Assembly: GCA_019038745.1 (NCBI GenBank)
Contig: JAHOYV010000022.1
Location: forward strand, 1 to 64,000
Direction of reading: 5' to 3'
From: Gemmatimonadales bacterium
Lineage (GTDB): Bacteria; Krumholzibacteriota; Krumholzibacteriia; LZORAL124-64-63
Length of the DNA: 64,000 nt
In this document: piece by piece, positions 27,949-36,470 of the stretch
Layout of the letters: each line of letters begins with the position of its first letter
How positions within the stretch are numbered: position 1 is the stretch's first letter
Translations under genes and position numbers: made by a program
Notes under the pieces: model-generated
The model's database searches: none
Told to the model about the DNA's origin: nothing
What the model saw: only the letters and a program-made list of their open reading frames with translations

Positions 27949-29145
27949 TTAATCCAGGATTCTATCCACCAACTCCAAAATCCTGTCCGCCGAATCGCTG
28001 CTTCGGCAGGCTACCGCCTTGGCCCGTAAGACGATCCCCATCTCCGAAAGGCGGCCACGGTTGTCATGGCACCAGGTCAGGTGCTCCACCAGGGCTGAGG
28101 TGTCGTCGTAACGGTAGACGAATCCGTCCTGACCATGGTGAAGTAGAGAGCTGAGTCCACAGTGGTTCGAGGATATCACGACCGTACCACTGGCCATGGC
28201 CTCTAGGATGGTGTAAGGAAAACTGTCGCTGATGGAAGGCGAAACGAAAACGTCGGCCTGCCGAAGAAGGGCGGCTGGATCTTCAACAGGCCCGGCCAGG
28301 GTCACATGCTGCGCTTCCATTCGGTCGACAATGGTTTGTACGTCTGGGTCGATGGTTCCGGCCAGGACCAGTTCGGCATTGGGCAAATCCAGCTTCTTCC
28401 AGGCCTCAAGCAGGGTTCCGATCCCCTTGATGAGATTCATGTGCGACAGGTGTACAATCCGAAAGGGGTCGTTAGGGACGGCTTCAACATCAGGTGTGAA
28501 CCTTTCCGTGTCGATTGGAAACCGGCCGTCCAACAGGTGGATTCTCTCCGGTTGGATTCCATGACTCAAAAAAACGTCTCTCGAAAGTTGTGACTGGACG
28601 ATCAGGTGATCCACCTCGGAGTAGAACCGACTCAGGTTTTTCACTCTTTTTAAATCCGTATACACGGAGCGGTCGGGTAAACCGAATTTCTTTTGTTCCA
28701 GCCGCACAAGGTTGGCATTGAATTTCGGGTGCAGGACCGAGGCAATGGCAATGGTCTTGATGCCGGCTCGGCGGGCCATTTCAACCGTTTTTGGAAATCC
28801 TGGTCGGTTGAACAAGAGAACAGATGCCCCCTCATGGCAGCCACTTCGGCAAACAAGCCAGTCGAAAGTCTGCTCGAATAGTCGACGTTTGTTCGGTAGG
28901 GAGTGGTGGCTGTCGATTTTGAAGAGAAGCCGGCGAAACTGTTGGTGCCAGCCTTCAAGTCGGGGATTCGGCAAGATCATTTCCTTGGGCACGGGAAGCT
29001 CTGTTTGGGTGGTCTCCATGCACACTAAATGTTGCAGCCGACCGGTATCGTACAGGCGTTTTGCCAAGGCGTAGGATTCGTTCTGAGTTCCAGTTGCTCC
29101 CCTTTTCACCTTGCCGAATGTAACGAATGTGATTTTGGCAGACAT
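27949..29145 (-). CDS. Glycosyltransferase, GT4 family
   Basis: The start at 29145 (MSAKITFVTFGKVKRG) is chosen because the upstream 18 codons have no similarity and AAGG precedes this ATG. The 398 residues carry HLSHMNLIKGIGTLLEAW and SPSISDSFPYTILEAMASGTVV with the donor-binding glutamates. It is paralogous to 22612-23832. The acyltransferase gene lies about 100 bp downstream on the same strand. Confidence 0.87.
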   Translation of the reverse strand: MSAKITFVTFGKVKRGATGTQNESYALAKRLYDTGRLQHLVCMETTQTELPVPKEMILPNPRLEGWHQQFRRLLFKIDSHHSLPNKRRLFEQTFDWLVCRSGCHEGASVLLFNRPGFPKTVEMARRAGIKTIAIASVLHPKFNANLVRLEQKKFGLPDRSVYTDLKRVKNLSRFYSEVDHLIVQSQLSRDVFLSHGIQPERIHLLDGRFPIDTERFTPDVEAVPNDPFRIVHLSHMNLIKGIGTLLEAWKKLDLPNAELVLAGTIDPDVQTIVDRMEAQHVTLAGPVEDPAALLRQADVFVSPSISDSFPYTILEAMASGTVVISSNHCGLSSLLHHGQDGFVYRYDDTSALVEHLTWCHDNRGRLSEMGIVLRAKAVACRSSDSADRILELVDRILD

Positions 29146-29414
29146 TGAGAACCTTTGGCAGGGAAAAGGGCTGGGCCGAGTGTTGAGAATATACGCCATT
29201 GTAGCCTTTGCTGAATAGAGAGATCAAGGACACATCTAGTGATGAGTTCCAAGAGCTTTCCAGATGTTGCTCTCGATACACGAAGGTTGCTGCCGTCTCC
29301 TCATGCTGTGAAAAATTTTGGTGAAATAAACTTTGCTGATGTTTTGAAGAGCATACAACAGCTATATTGAGCCCGTCGATTGTTCCCCCATATGGTTGAT
29401 TTCAAGGAGAAGAC

Positions 29415-31127
29415 TTGTCCAAGGTTATCTATGCATGCGCCAGGAATCGTTCCTACGGACCGTCGGATGAGGACCGTTTGCATCGTATATGCACGGTCCT
29501 GGAACCGGATAACATCGTATCGCCCACCCAACACCGGATAGTAGCGAACGGGAACATTGCCTTTGCCGTCATGAACTACCAACCTTCCGTTGTCGAGCGC
29601 CGGAACAGTCTATTGCTGGGGTGCCTGTTTGGTGAGAGTCCGGACTGGGTGGAGCCGTTGGCGGAATTTCCCGACGGGTCCTACGCTCTCTTTCGGGAAA
29701 ACGAAGAATTCATTGAGCTTTTGGCCGACGCGGCCGCTTCCCGAACCGTATGGTATTTCCTGGATGACGAGCAGTTCGTCGCTTCGACCTCGCAACGAGC
29801 CCTAGTCATGTATCTGGACAGTTTTGAATTCGACAAGCGTGTGATCCCCTGGTTGCTGTCTACTGGAACCCTTGGGCCCGAGCTGTCCTGGGATCAACGA
29901 TTTACCCGGATTCCGGCCGATTCCTCGGTAGTCCTGGACAGAAAATCCTGGTCGTTGTCCACCAGGGAGACGCCGATCCAATTCATGGAAAAAAACCGTT
30001 CCGACATCGAACATAGGGAAGCTCTGAATGGAGCCATCACTGAAACAATCCAGTCACTGAACGGTGTGAATGCAGAGGAATGGGTCCTTCCTCTGTCGGG
30101 TGGATATGACAGCCGGGCCATCCTCTGCTTCAGCAGAAAGGCCGGCCACAACGCGGGCCACTTGAGGACGATTACCTGGGGCATGGAGGAATCCATCCAC
30201 CAGGCAGGTAATGATGCCCGGGTGGCAATGGATTTGGCGGCCGCCCTGGGTGTGGAGCATCGGTACTACCATACGGATGTGTCCGATGAGCCAGTGGGAA
30301 AAATCATAGACCGGTTTCTCCAGTGTGGGGAAGGGCGGATCGACCACCTTTCCGGTTACATGGACGGCATGAGGATCTGGAGGGACCTGCTGCTGGATGG
30401 TGTGCATGGGATCATTCGGGGGGACGAAGGCTTTGGATGGTCCCCAGTGTCTTCGGCGCTGACGGTCCGGTACAGCGTGGGGTGTCCGTTGTGTTCGGAT
30501 TTCAGTAATCTGGTCGGAGTGTTGGAAAAGTACGATCTGCCCGCCCAGGATTTTCCCGAGAGCCTGCAACAGAAACAGGACTCGCTGTCCGCTTGGCGGG
30601 ACAGATTATACCACACATATCGATTGCCCACTCTGCTGGCCGCCCTGTCCGAGATAAAGTTTTCTTATGTCGAGCAGATCAATCCACTGCTGTCTCGGCG
30701 GATCCTGAAAAAGGTCCGGGAATTGCCGGATCGTTTGCGTACGGACAAGTCCCTGTTCCGGCAACTTGTCGATGCGGTTTCACCCGATGTGCCCTATGCC
30801 GACAAGGAAGCCAATTCCTCACCGGAAAATATCCTGAGAAAGGGGCCAGTGGTCGAGCTTGTGCTCGATACCCTCGGGAGTGATTATTCGCGGACGCTGT
30901 TCAGCCCCGAATTCCTGGAATTTATTATGGATGGGATGGTTGTGGAGGGTCCTGCCGGGCACAAAAAATCAAGCCCCCTTAAGAGCAGAATCAAGAGGCT
31001 GGTTCCGGCAGCCATTAAGAATTTTCTGCGGGACAGTGGGGTGTCATCGTTCAGACTGGACCCCAATAAACTGGCGTTTCGAGTGTATATCATTATCCGG
31101 ATGCACAAGATGATGAGCAGGGATTAG
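29415..31127 (+). CDS. Asparagine synthetase-like protein without N-terminal cysteine
   Basis: The 570 residues have the two-part layout of AsnB: an N-terminal glutaminase-like fold (to about 180) and an ATP-pyrophosphatase domain with the PP-loop LPLSGGYDSRA (Ser228 to Arg234). In AsnB the glutaminase nucleophile is Cys2, but here the protein begins MSKVIYACARN, so glutamine hydrolysis is unlikely. Such relatives in polysaccharide loci may amidate a uronic acid or use another amine donor; this is inference. The start is TTG, five bases behind a strong AAGGAG. It stands between a minus-strand glycosyltransferase and a minus-strand methyltransferase. Confidence 0.78.
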   Translation: MSKVIYACARNRSYGPSDEDRLHRICTVLEPDNIVSPTQHRIVANGNIAFAVMNYQPSVVERRNSLLLGCLFGESPDWVEPLAEFPDGSYALFRENEEFIELLADAAASRTVWYFLDDEQFVASTSQRALVMYLDSFEFDKRVIPWLLSTGTLGPELSWDQRFTRIPADSSVVLDRKSWSLSTRETPIQFMEKNRSDIEHREALNGAITETIQSLNGVNAEEWVLPLSGGYDSRAILCFSRKAGHNAGHLRTITWGMEESIHQAGNDARVAMDLAAALGVEHRYYHTDVSDEPVGKIIDRFLQCGEGRIDHLSGYMDGMRIWRDLLLDGVHGIIRGDEGFGWSPVSSALTVRYSVGCPLCSDFSNLVGVLEKYDLPAQDFPESLQQKQDSLSAWRDRLYHTYRLPTLLAALSEIKFSYVEQINPLLSRRILKKVRELPDRLRTDKSLFRQLVDAVSPDVPYADKEANSSPENILRKGPVVELVLDTLGSDYSRTLFSPEFLEFIMDGMVVEGPAGHKKSSPLKSRIKRLVPAAIKNFLRDSGVSSFRLDPNKLAFRVYIIIRMHKMMSRD

Positions 31128-31172
31128 AGATCCACCCGCTCCTTTCCCTTGATTCTCCAGAATCCGAAGGCT

Positions 31173-32114
31173 CTACGGTTTGGTGGCCTGCAGAAAAACA
31201 CCGCTACAATTCAGGTCCTCATCCGAAATTGCCTTCCAGGATTTATCTAGTTTATTCCTTGGAATTCCATCGATTTGTATTCGCTTCAATACAATATCCA
31301 ACTGAAACCCACTATGTAATATCAGATCCAAATGTGTGGAATAAGGCTCCCTGTTGATGAGGAATGTCCGTTTCCCCAAGATGATTTTCCACAGCCATTG
31401 GGAGTAGGCTCGATATCCGTTCCATTCGTTGGACAAGCCGTGTGAAGTGAAATCAATTTGGTGAGAAATTCTCCCCTGTGGTTTTAACCACGAATACAAG
31501 GCGTGATAGGTCGCCTCAAGGTCAGACACATGTTCCAGCACAGAGTGAGAGATCACAAGATCTACTGATGAGTGCTCTATGATTTCAGGGTTGGACCAGG
31601 GAACCACATAGGAGATGGAGATCCCGTCTACAGTTTGTCCAAGATTCTGGATAGCTCGGCGGATCGAAGCCACGCGTTCCGGGCTCAAGGCTGATTCCAT
31701 CAATTCGTCGGTCAGGATGTGACTAGGGAATAACCGAGTGTCCAGGAACTCATCGAAGTCGGGCCATCCTTTCGTGGGGCGAGGAGCCCGAGCTCGAAAC
31801 ATATCAACCAATTCATCGAAGATTTCCAAGTTCCTTGGGTTGTTGGAATATTCAACGACATCCAGTGCAAAGTACTTGTCGACTCCGCACAACATGGCGG
31901 AAAATCCGATGCCCAAGGAATCGCCCGGCCCCAGTTCGGCCAGCGTGTGTGGGATTCTGGTCATTCCGTTTTCCCGCAGATATGTGAGGTGTTTCAACCA
32001 TACACCGTAACAATAGCCTGCTGAAATAGTGCCCCCGGTGCCGGGGTCTGGAAGAATCCGGGATACACCCGGAATAAAGGTCAGAAATCCCTTAACAATT
32101 GATTTGATTTTCAA
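31173..32114 (-). CDS. SAM-dependent methyltransferase (class I)
   Basis: The 313 residues contain the SAM-binding loop LAELGPGDSLGIG, the acidic motif ALDVVEYS and motif IV-like VDLVISHSVLEHV, all of the Methyltransf_11 type. The ends carry extra sequence, including a basic N-terminal helix (MKIKSIVKGFLTFIPG) that may attach to the membrane. The start is TTG at 32114, eight bases behind GGAG. Its setting suggests methylation of a sugar or a glycan end. Confidence 0.82.
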   Translation of the reverse strand: MKIKSIVKGFLTFIPGVSRILPDPGTGGTISAGYCYGVWLKHLTYLRENGMTRIPHTLAELGPGDSLGIGFSAMLCGVDKYFALDVVEYSNNPRNLEIFDELVDMFRARAPRPTKGWPDFDEFLDTRLFPSHILTDELMESALSPERVASIRRAIQNLGQTVDGISISYVVPWSNPEIIEHSSVDLVISHSVLEHVSDLEATYHALYSWLKPQGRISHQIDFTSHGLSNEWNGYRAYSQWLWKIILGKRTFLINREPYSTHLDLILHSGFQLDIVLKRIQIDGIPRNKLDKSWKAISDEDLNCSGVFLQATKP

Positions 32115-32307
32115 ATTTCGTACTCCGTCTTAGTGTTTTATGGGAAGCAACAACATTGTCACTTGAGAGAGAAAAATGGCGGAATCCCAATCGAATCGTT
32201 TCTCTCTTTGAGGTACATCAATGTCAGCATATTCTACAACCATTTGGTGTGAGTGGTCAATTAACGCTTCCGCCAAAAGCCCACCAAATTAGACTGTCAC
32301 TTTGGAA

Positions 32308-32334
32308 TTGAAAACTTAACGATTTTGTGATAAT
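32308..32334 (+). promoter_or_regulatory. Candidate promoter of secreted deacetylase gene
   Basis: TTGAAA at 32308-32313 and GATAAT at 32329-32334 are 15 bp apart, a little short of the ideal 17. They would give a 5' leader of about 50 nt before the start at 32393. Weak support. Confidence 0.3.
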
Positions 32335-32392
32335 CTTTTCAACATCTCATCAGATAATGAAAGTTTATAGATTTTTTCTTTGGAGAATAAGA

Positions 32393-33673
32393 ATGTTCAG
32401 AATTTCCATCCTCTCATTGTTTTTCCTGTTTCTGACTTCGACAGTGTTTGCGGGGAACGATTATCGCTGGAATGGCCACGATTTTGTCTTCTGCTTCGTA
32501 ACCGATGATGGTGCGAGAACGAATATAGGTTGGGCGGATACTGCTCAAGTTATGGATTTCAAATTTACAATCGCGGTAAATGCCCGGGAAGGAGTGCCGA
32601 ATCCAAATTTTCTTTCGGGTGCGGAAGCTCACCAGTTGTACCTGGACGGGATGGAGATCGCCCAGCACGGGTTCTCTCATGGGTTTTTAGGGCTTCCTTG
32701 CTCTTGTTCGGTCCCCCCGCGGGGGTCTCTCCTAGGGTATTTCTTTTGCACGGAACTCGAAGAAAGTTTGCGCATGCAGTTTTTGGCGGTGGAGGTTGAG
32801 AGGGATTCAGTAGCTTCCTGGGGGGAATTGCCGTCCGAAAATGTGACCGTGGTGGCATATCCTCGCCACCTGCACAACAAGGCGCTAATCGATGTCTTGA
32901 TTGCCGAGGGCTTCATTGGTGCCAGGACTGGAGGGCGCTGGAATTATTCAATCAATAGTTACTGTGATTTTAATGTTCAGGCCAGGAACAGTTGGGATGG
33001 CGGTATCAGTCTCTTTCGAGTACCTACGCATACTGACTCGGCTGCTTACTTCGGCAACCATAGCGCTGATCCTCCCGTGCACAAGTCATACGAGGAATTT
33101 TACGCGGTTGCCCAGCCCATTATGGAGACTTTTCAAGCCAGTGGTGGAATGCTTGTGCTGTATACGCACCATTTCGGGGATGATGATCACACGTTTGGGA
33201 ATTACAATTACGGATCCGGTGGTGTGACAAAACAGGATCTTGCCTGGATTGTCGATCTGGTCCGGGCCAATAATGGTGTTGTCATGGGATTTGGGGAAGC
33301 AGTTGAGTATTATCGGGCCCGTTCCCACATGGTGGACCTTGACGGCGATTATGTGTGGGTTATTGGTCCGTCCGCTGTAGGAGATGATCTTTTACCCGGT
33401 GTAGGGTCTTTACGGAATTTCCCAAATCCATTCAATCCGCGAACAAGGATATTTTTCCGACTTGATTCGCCAGGACCGACCCGAGTTTCCGTGTACGATC
33501 CGGCAGGTCGACTGGTTCGGGTACTGGCCCAGGAGATGATGCAAGAAGGTGATCATTTTCTTGAATTTGACGGCAGATCGGCAGTTGGAGATCAGTTACC
33601 TGCCGGAATCTATTTCCTGCGGGTGGTTTCTGGTAGTTGGAGTGAGGTCCGCAAGATCGCCCTCTTGAAATAG
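32393..33673 (+). CDS. Secreted polysaccharide-deacetylase-like protein with NPFNP sorting domain
   Basis: The start at 32393 gives a clean signal peptide (MFRISILSLFFLFLTSTVFA) and has GGAG upstream. The mature part shows NodB-like motifs: FVTDDGAR with paired aspartates, EIAQHGFSHGF with the metal histidines, and LYTHHFGDDDH. The last 85 residues form a FlgD-like Ig fold that begins NFPNPFNPRTRI and ends RKIALLK, the C-terminal sorting type seen in FCB bacteria. The protein (426 residues) should therefore be exported and possibly attached to the surface, where it could trim acyl groups from the polysaccharide. Confidence 0.85.
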   Translation: MFRISILSLFFLFLTSTVFAGNDYRWNGHDFVFCFVTDDGARTNIGWADTAQVMDFKFTIAVNAREGVPNPNFLSGAEAHQLYLDGMEIAQHGFSHGFLGLPCSCSVPPRGSLLGYFFCTELEESLRMQFLAVEVERDSVASWGELPSENVTVVAYPRHLHNKALIDVLIAEGFIGARTGGRWNYSINSYCDFNVQARNSWDGGISLFRVPTHTDSAAYFGNHSADPPVHKSYEEFYAVAQPIMETFQASGGMLVLYTHHFGDDDHTFGNYNYGSGGVTKQDLAWIVDLVRANNGVVMGFGEAVEYYRARSHMVDLDGDYVWVIGPSAVGDDLLPGVGSLRNFPNPFNPRTRIFFRLDSPGPTRVSVYDPAGRLVRVLAQEMMQEGDHFLEFDGRSAVGDQLPAGIYFLRVVSGSWSEVRKIALLK

Positions 33674-33737
33674 TCCAGTTTGAAATATCCAGAACAAGGT
33701 GTGAGCTCCAGGATGTGCTTCGATGGCTTCATTGCCA

Positions 33738-34988
33738 TCATTTCAGGCTTTCCAACAACCGCAAATATCCCAGCTTATGTTTCGGCCAATAATACCGAGA
33801 AAACCAACTCTCCTGCAACTCTGCAGTCAGTCGCTTGGCTTCGCCATAATTGTTCCTGACCCACCGAATCTTGTCCGCAGTTTCCTTCGGAGTGGGATCG
33901 TTGATGAACAGTGGATGGTCATTCCCGAAGTAATGTCTCACCGTCTTGGTTGGAGTGAACACCGAAGGGATTCCAAAGGCCAAGTACTCCAGCAACTTCG
34001 TAGGCAACATGAAATCCGTGCTGATCTCGTGCCGGGTCGGGATGACTGCGAGGTGCGCCTCCTTGATGGAAGGGATGACCTGCTCGATCGGCATGAAACC
34101 ATCCGAGAACCAAACCCGATCACCAAGCCCGGTTTCCTCGGCCTGCCGATGCAGATAAGCCAATTGGTCGCCGTCCCCGAAGAGTTTCAGCTTGGCGCCG
34201 GGGATCTCCCGGCGGATCAAGCCCAGGGCTCCGATGGCGTTGTCCAGACCCAGGCGGTGAGCGATAGTCCCGTGGTAGATGAGGCGAAATTCACAATCCG
34301 GATCTGTGGCCGGTGCGGCCAGGGCCGGATCCGGCAGTGTGAATTGGGGGGTGAAAAGTGAATCGTCAGGAAGATTCAGCAGCACCTGAATTTTCTCTTT
34401 CGGGACGCCGTGCCGGACAAGCAACTCACCCTTGGGATGCTCGGCGGTAAGGACCGCGTGGGCCACCTTGGTGGACATTACCTCGATGAACTTGATCAGG
34501 CGGATCTTCCAATGATCCTCCGATACCCGGAATTTGGTCATGTAGATTTCCGGCATCACGTCGTGTATGTCGAGGATGACCTTGGCTCCCAGCAGTCGGG
34601 GCAGGATGGCTGTTCCCACCATGAAATCCGGCATCGTGTTGACGTGCACAACGTCGAATCGATTACGCAGGTGGTGCTCGAAGACATTCCACTTGGCCAG
34701 GATGAAGAATCGCAGGTAACTGAGGACGTAGGCTGCGGCGCTGCCGCCCCTGTAACGAGGCATGGGCAACTCGTGAAGCGTGATGCCTTCCACGGTTGAC
34801 GTCCGGGCGCGGCCGTCACTGGAAAGGGCGAAGAAATGGACATCCCAGCCGCCCTCGACGGCAAGAGTTGCCTCTCGTCGGCAACGAGGATCGGTCATGT
34901 AGTGGGTGTAGGCAACCATGGCGATTCGGCCCTGGTGGTCCGTATTGGGGATGGTCCCCTGCATCCTGTTTTCGACAGTTTCGTTCAT
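33738..34988 (-). CDS. Glycosyltransferase, GT4 family
   Basis: The 416 residues hold AYTHYMTDPRCRREA, the VILDIHDVMPEIYMT segment of GT4 enzymes, and a donor half with STDFMLPTKLLEYLAFGIPS. The E-x7-E motif is less typical than in the other glycosyltransferases here. The ATG at 34988 is preferred to a TTG at 35033 that has no clear ribosome binding site. It is convergent with the secreted deacetylase gene, 64 bp away. Confidence 0.85.
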   Translation of the reverse strand: MNETVENRMQGTIPNTDHQGRIAMVAYTHYMTDPRCRREATLAVEGGWDVHFFALSSDGRARTSTVEGITLHELPMPRYRGGSAAAYVLSYLRFFILAKWNVFEHHLRNRFDVVHVNTMPDFMVGTAILPRLLGAKVILDIHDVMPEIYMTKFRVSEDHWKIRLIKFIEVMSTKVAHAVLTAEHPKGELLVRHGVPKEKIQVLLNLPDDSLFTPQFTLPDPALAAPATDPDCEFRLIYHGTIAHRLGLDNAIGALGLIRREIPGAKLKLFGDGDQLAYLHRQAEETGLGDRVWFSDGFMPIEQVIPSIKEAHLAVIPTRHEISTDFMLPTKLLEYLAFGIPSVFTPTKTVRHYFGNDHPLFINDPTPKETADKIRWVRNNYGEAKRLTAELQESWFSRYYWPKHKLGYLRLLESLK

Positions 34989-35189
34989 TCCCAGTCCCAG
35001 CGGGGTAATTTTCGAGGTGGCTTCTGCATTCAATCGTCAAATCTCATCTGATCTATAGCCTTTTGCAGCCCAAGATTCCAGGTATTCCGCACCCGGGTCG
35101 GCTTGGCCCGTGCCTTGCGAGAGAGTGAATGAACGTTATTTATTAGCAATTATATGGCATTTTAAGAGGTTTTGCCGGGGAGCGACGAT

Positions 35190-36470
35190 ATGGGTGGAAA
35201 CTATCGGGCTCTTTCTGTCCTGTTTGCAGGCCTCGTGATTTGGGTTGGTTGCTCCGTTTCGGAAAATCAGCAATCCCCGGAGATGCGTGGCCCGATTGAG
35301 CTCTCGGTCCTGGAACATTCCTGGCCGGCTATGGCGGTGGTCGACTGGGGAAGTATCGATTTTTCGGACCCGGCTAATCTGCAGAAATTTGCCAAGGCGG
35401 ACATTCTGATCCTGGAAACTGCCTACTTGTGGAAAGAGGGCCGTGACAGTGGTGCAATCGCCGGCTTGAAAGCTCTTAATCCAGATATAAAAATCCTAGG
35501 CTACATCAATGCCCACGGTTCATGGGAGAGTTGGGGAGAAGTGGATCGTTCCGAGGCCGAATATCCCTCCTATATGTGGGATTGGTACGCAAAAACGAGG
35601 GACTTTTGGTCCTACACGACTACCGGGGATACGATGATGTCCTGGCCGGGCAAGATCCTACTGGATTTTCTGAACCCGGATTGCCGAGCGGCCATGGTGC
35701 AGGTCCTGTCGGATCATTGGTATGCTCACGAAAATGTTCTGGATGGAATTTTCTGGGATCACTTCAACTCGTACTTGTGGGTAATGCCGAACATATCTGG
35801 TGTCGTTGGTGAAATGGATTTGGATGGGGACGGGATCTCCCACCGGGAGGACGAGGACGAGATGCAGGCGTACCGGGACGCCTCCGTCGATTTGATCTCC
35901 CGGACCAGAAGAGCCCTAGGCGGGGATGTGATCCAAATCGCAAACGGCCAGCGGGCTCCGGCCGATTCGATCTTCGCTGGTTTACTGGACGGCATGTTCT
36001 ATGAGGACTTCCCCGAGTACAATTATTCCGATCAGAAGATGTGCAAGGCATTGGATCCAAGTGTTTTCAACAACCTCTTCTCTGCAAAAAACTGGCCAAG
36101 TACCCAGAACGGCGGCCCCTGGCTGATCCTGTCCAATCCGAGGTGTCTCACCGCTACGAATGATGATGGGGAGTATCTCATCTGGAAGCGGGCCGAATTC
36201 AACCGTGTCGTGGGTTTGTTGTCAGGTTGTCTCCCGGTTTACTGTCCCCAAAATCAGCGGAACCGTTATGGGTGGCCGGAAATAGAGGTTGAGCTGGGTT
36301 TGCCCTTGTCCGGGGCGGTAATCGATGGTGATCTTGTCAGCCGTGAATTCGAGCTCGGTCGTGTAGTGTTGGATTTCTCGGAGGCCACAGCAATGGCTCC
36401 GTTTGGCTTCGTCATTGAAAAGCAGGGCATCGTTCAACAACAGTTCGGCATGAAGGATTATTTGCCATGA
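35190..36470 (+). CDS. Putative glycoside-hydrolase-like lipoprotein
   Basis: The ATG at 35190 lies seven bases behind GGAG; a TTG six codons earlier is less likely. The N-terminus is a signal ending in LVIWVGCS, which looks like a lipobox. The rest resembles a TIM-barrel hydrolase of the 'putative glycoside hydrolase' (GHL15-type) group: KFAKADILILET, LNPDIKILGYIN, WPGKILLDFLNPDCR, VLDGIFWDHFN and LLDGMFYEDFPEY, with acidic residues at strand ends. In a polysaccharide locus it may edit or release the glycan. The stop overlaps the end of the facing gene by 13 bp. Confidence 0.65.
   Translation: MGGNYRALSVLFAGLVIWVGCSVSENQQSPEMRGPIELSVLEHSWPAMAVVDWGSIDFSDPANLQKFAKADILILETAYLWKEGRDSGAIAGLKALNPDIKILGYINAHGSWESWGEVDRSEAEYPSYMWDWYAKTRDFWSYTTTGDTMMSWPGKILLDFLNPDCRAAMVQVLSDHWYAHENVLDGIFWDHFNSYLWVMPNISGVVGEMDLDGDGISHREDEDEMQAYRDASVDLISRTRRALGGDVIQIANGQRAPADSIFAGLLDGMFYEDFPEYNYSDQKMCKALDPSVFNNLFSAKNWPSTQNGGPWLILSNPRCLTATNDDGEYLIWKRAEFNRVVGLLSGCLPVYCPQNQRNRYGWPEIEVELGLPLSGAVIDGDLVSREFELGRVVLDFSEATAMAPFGFVIEKQGIVQQQFGMKDYLP

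Noticed and set aside
32166-32207. Inverted repeat AGAGAGAAA / TTTCTCTCT
   Set aside because: Low-complexity purine run with a 24-nt loop; not convincing as a terminator or operator.
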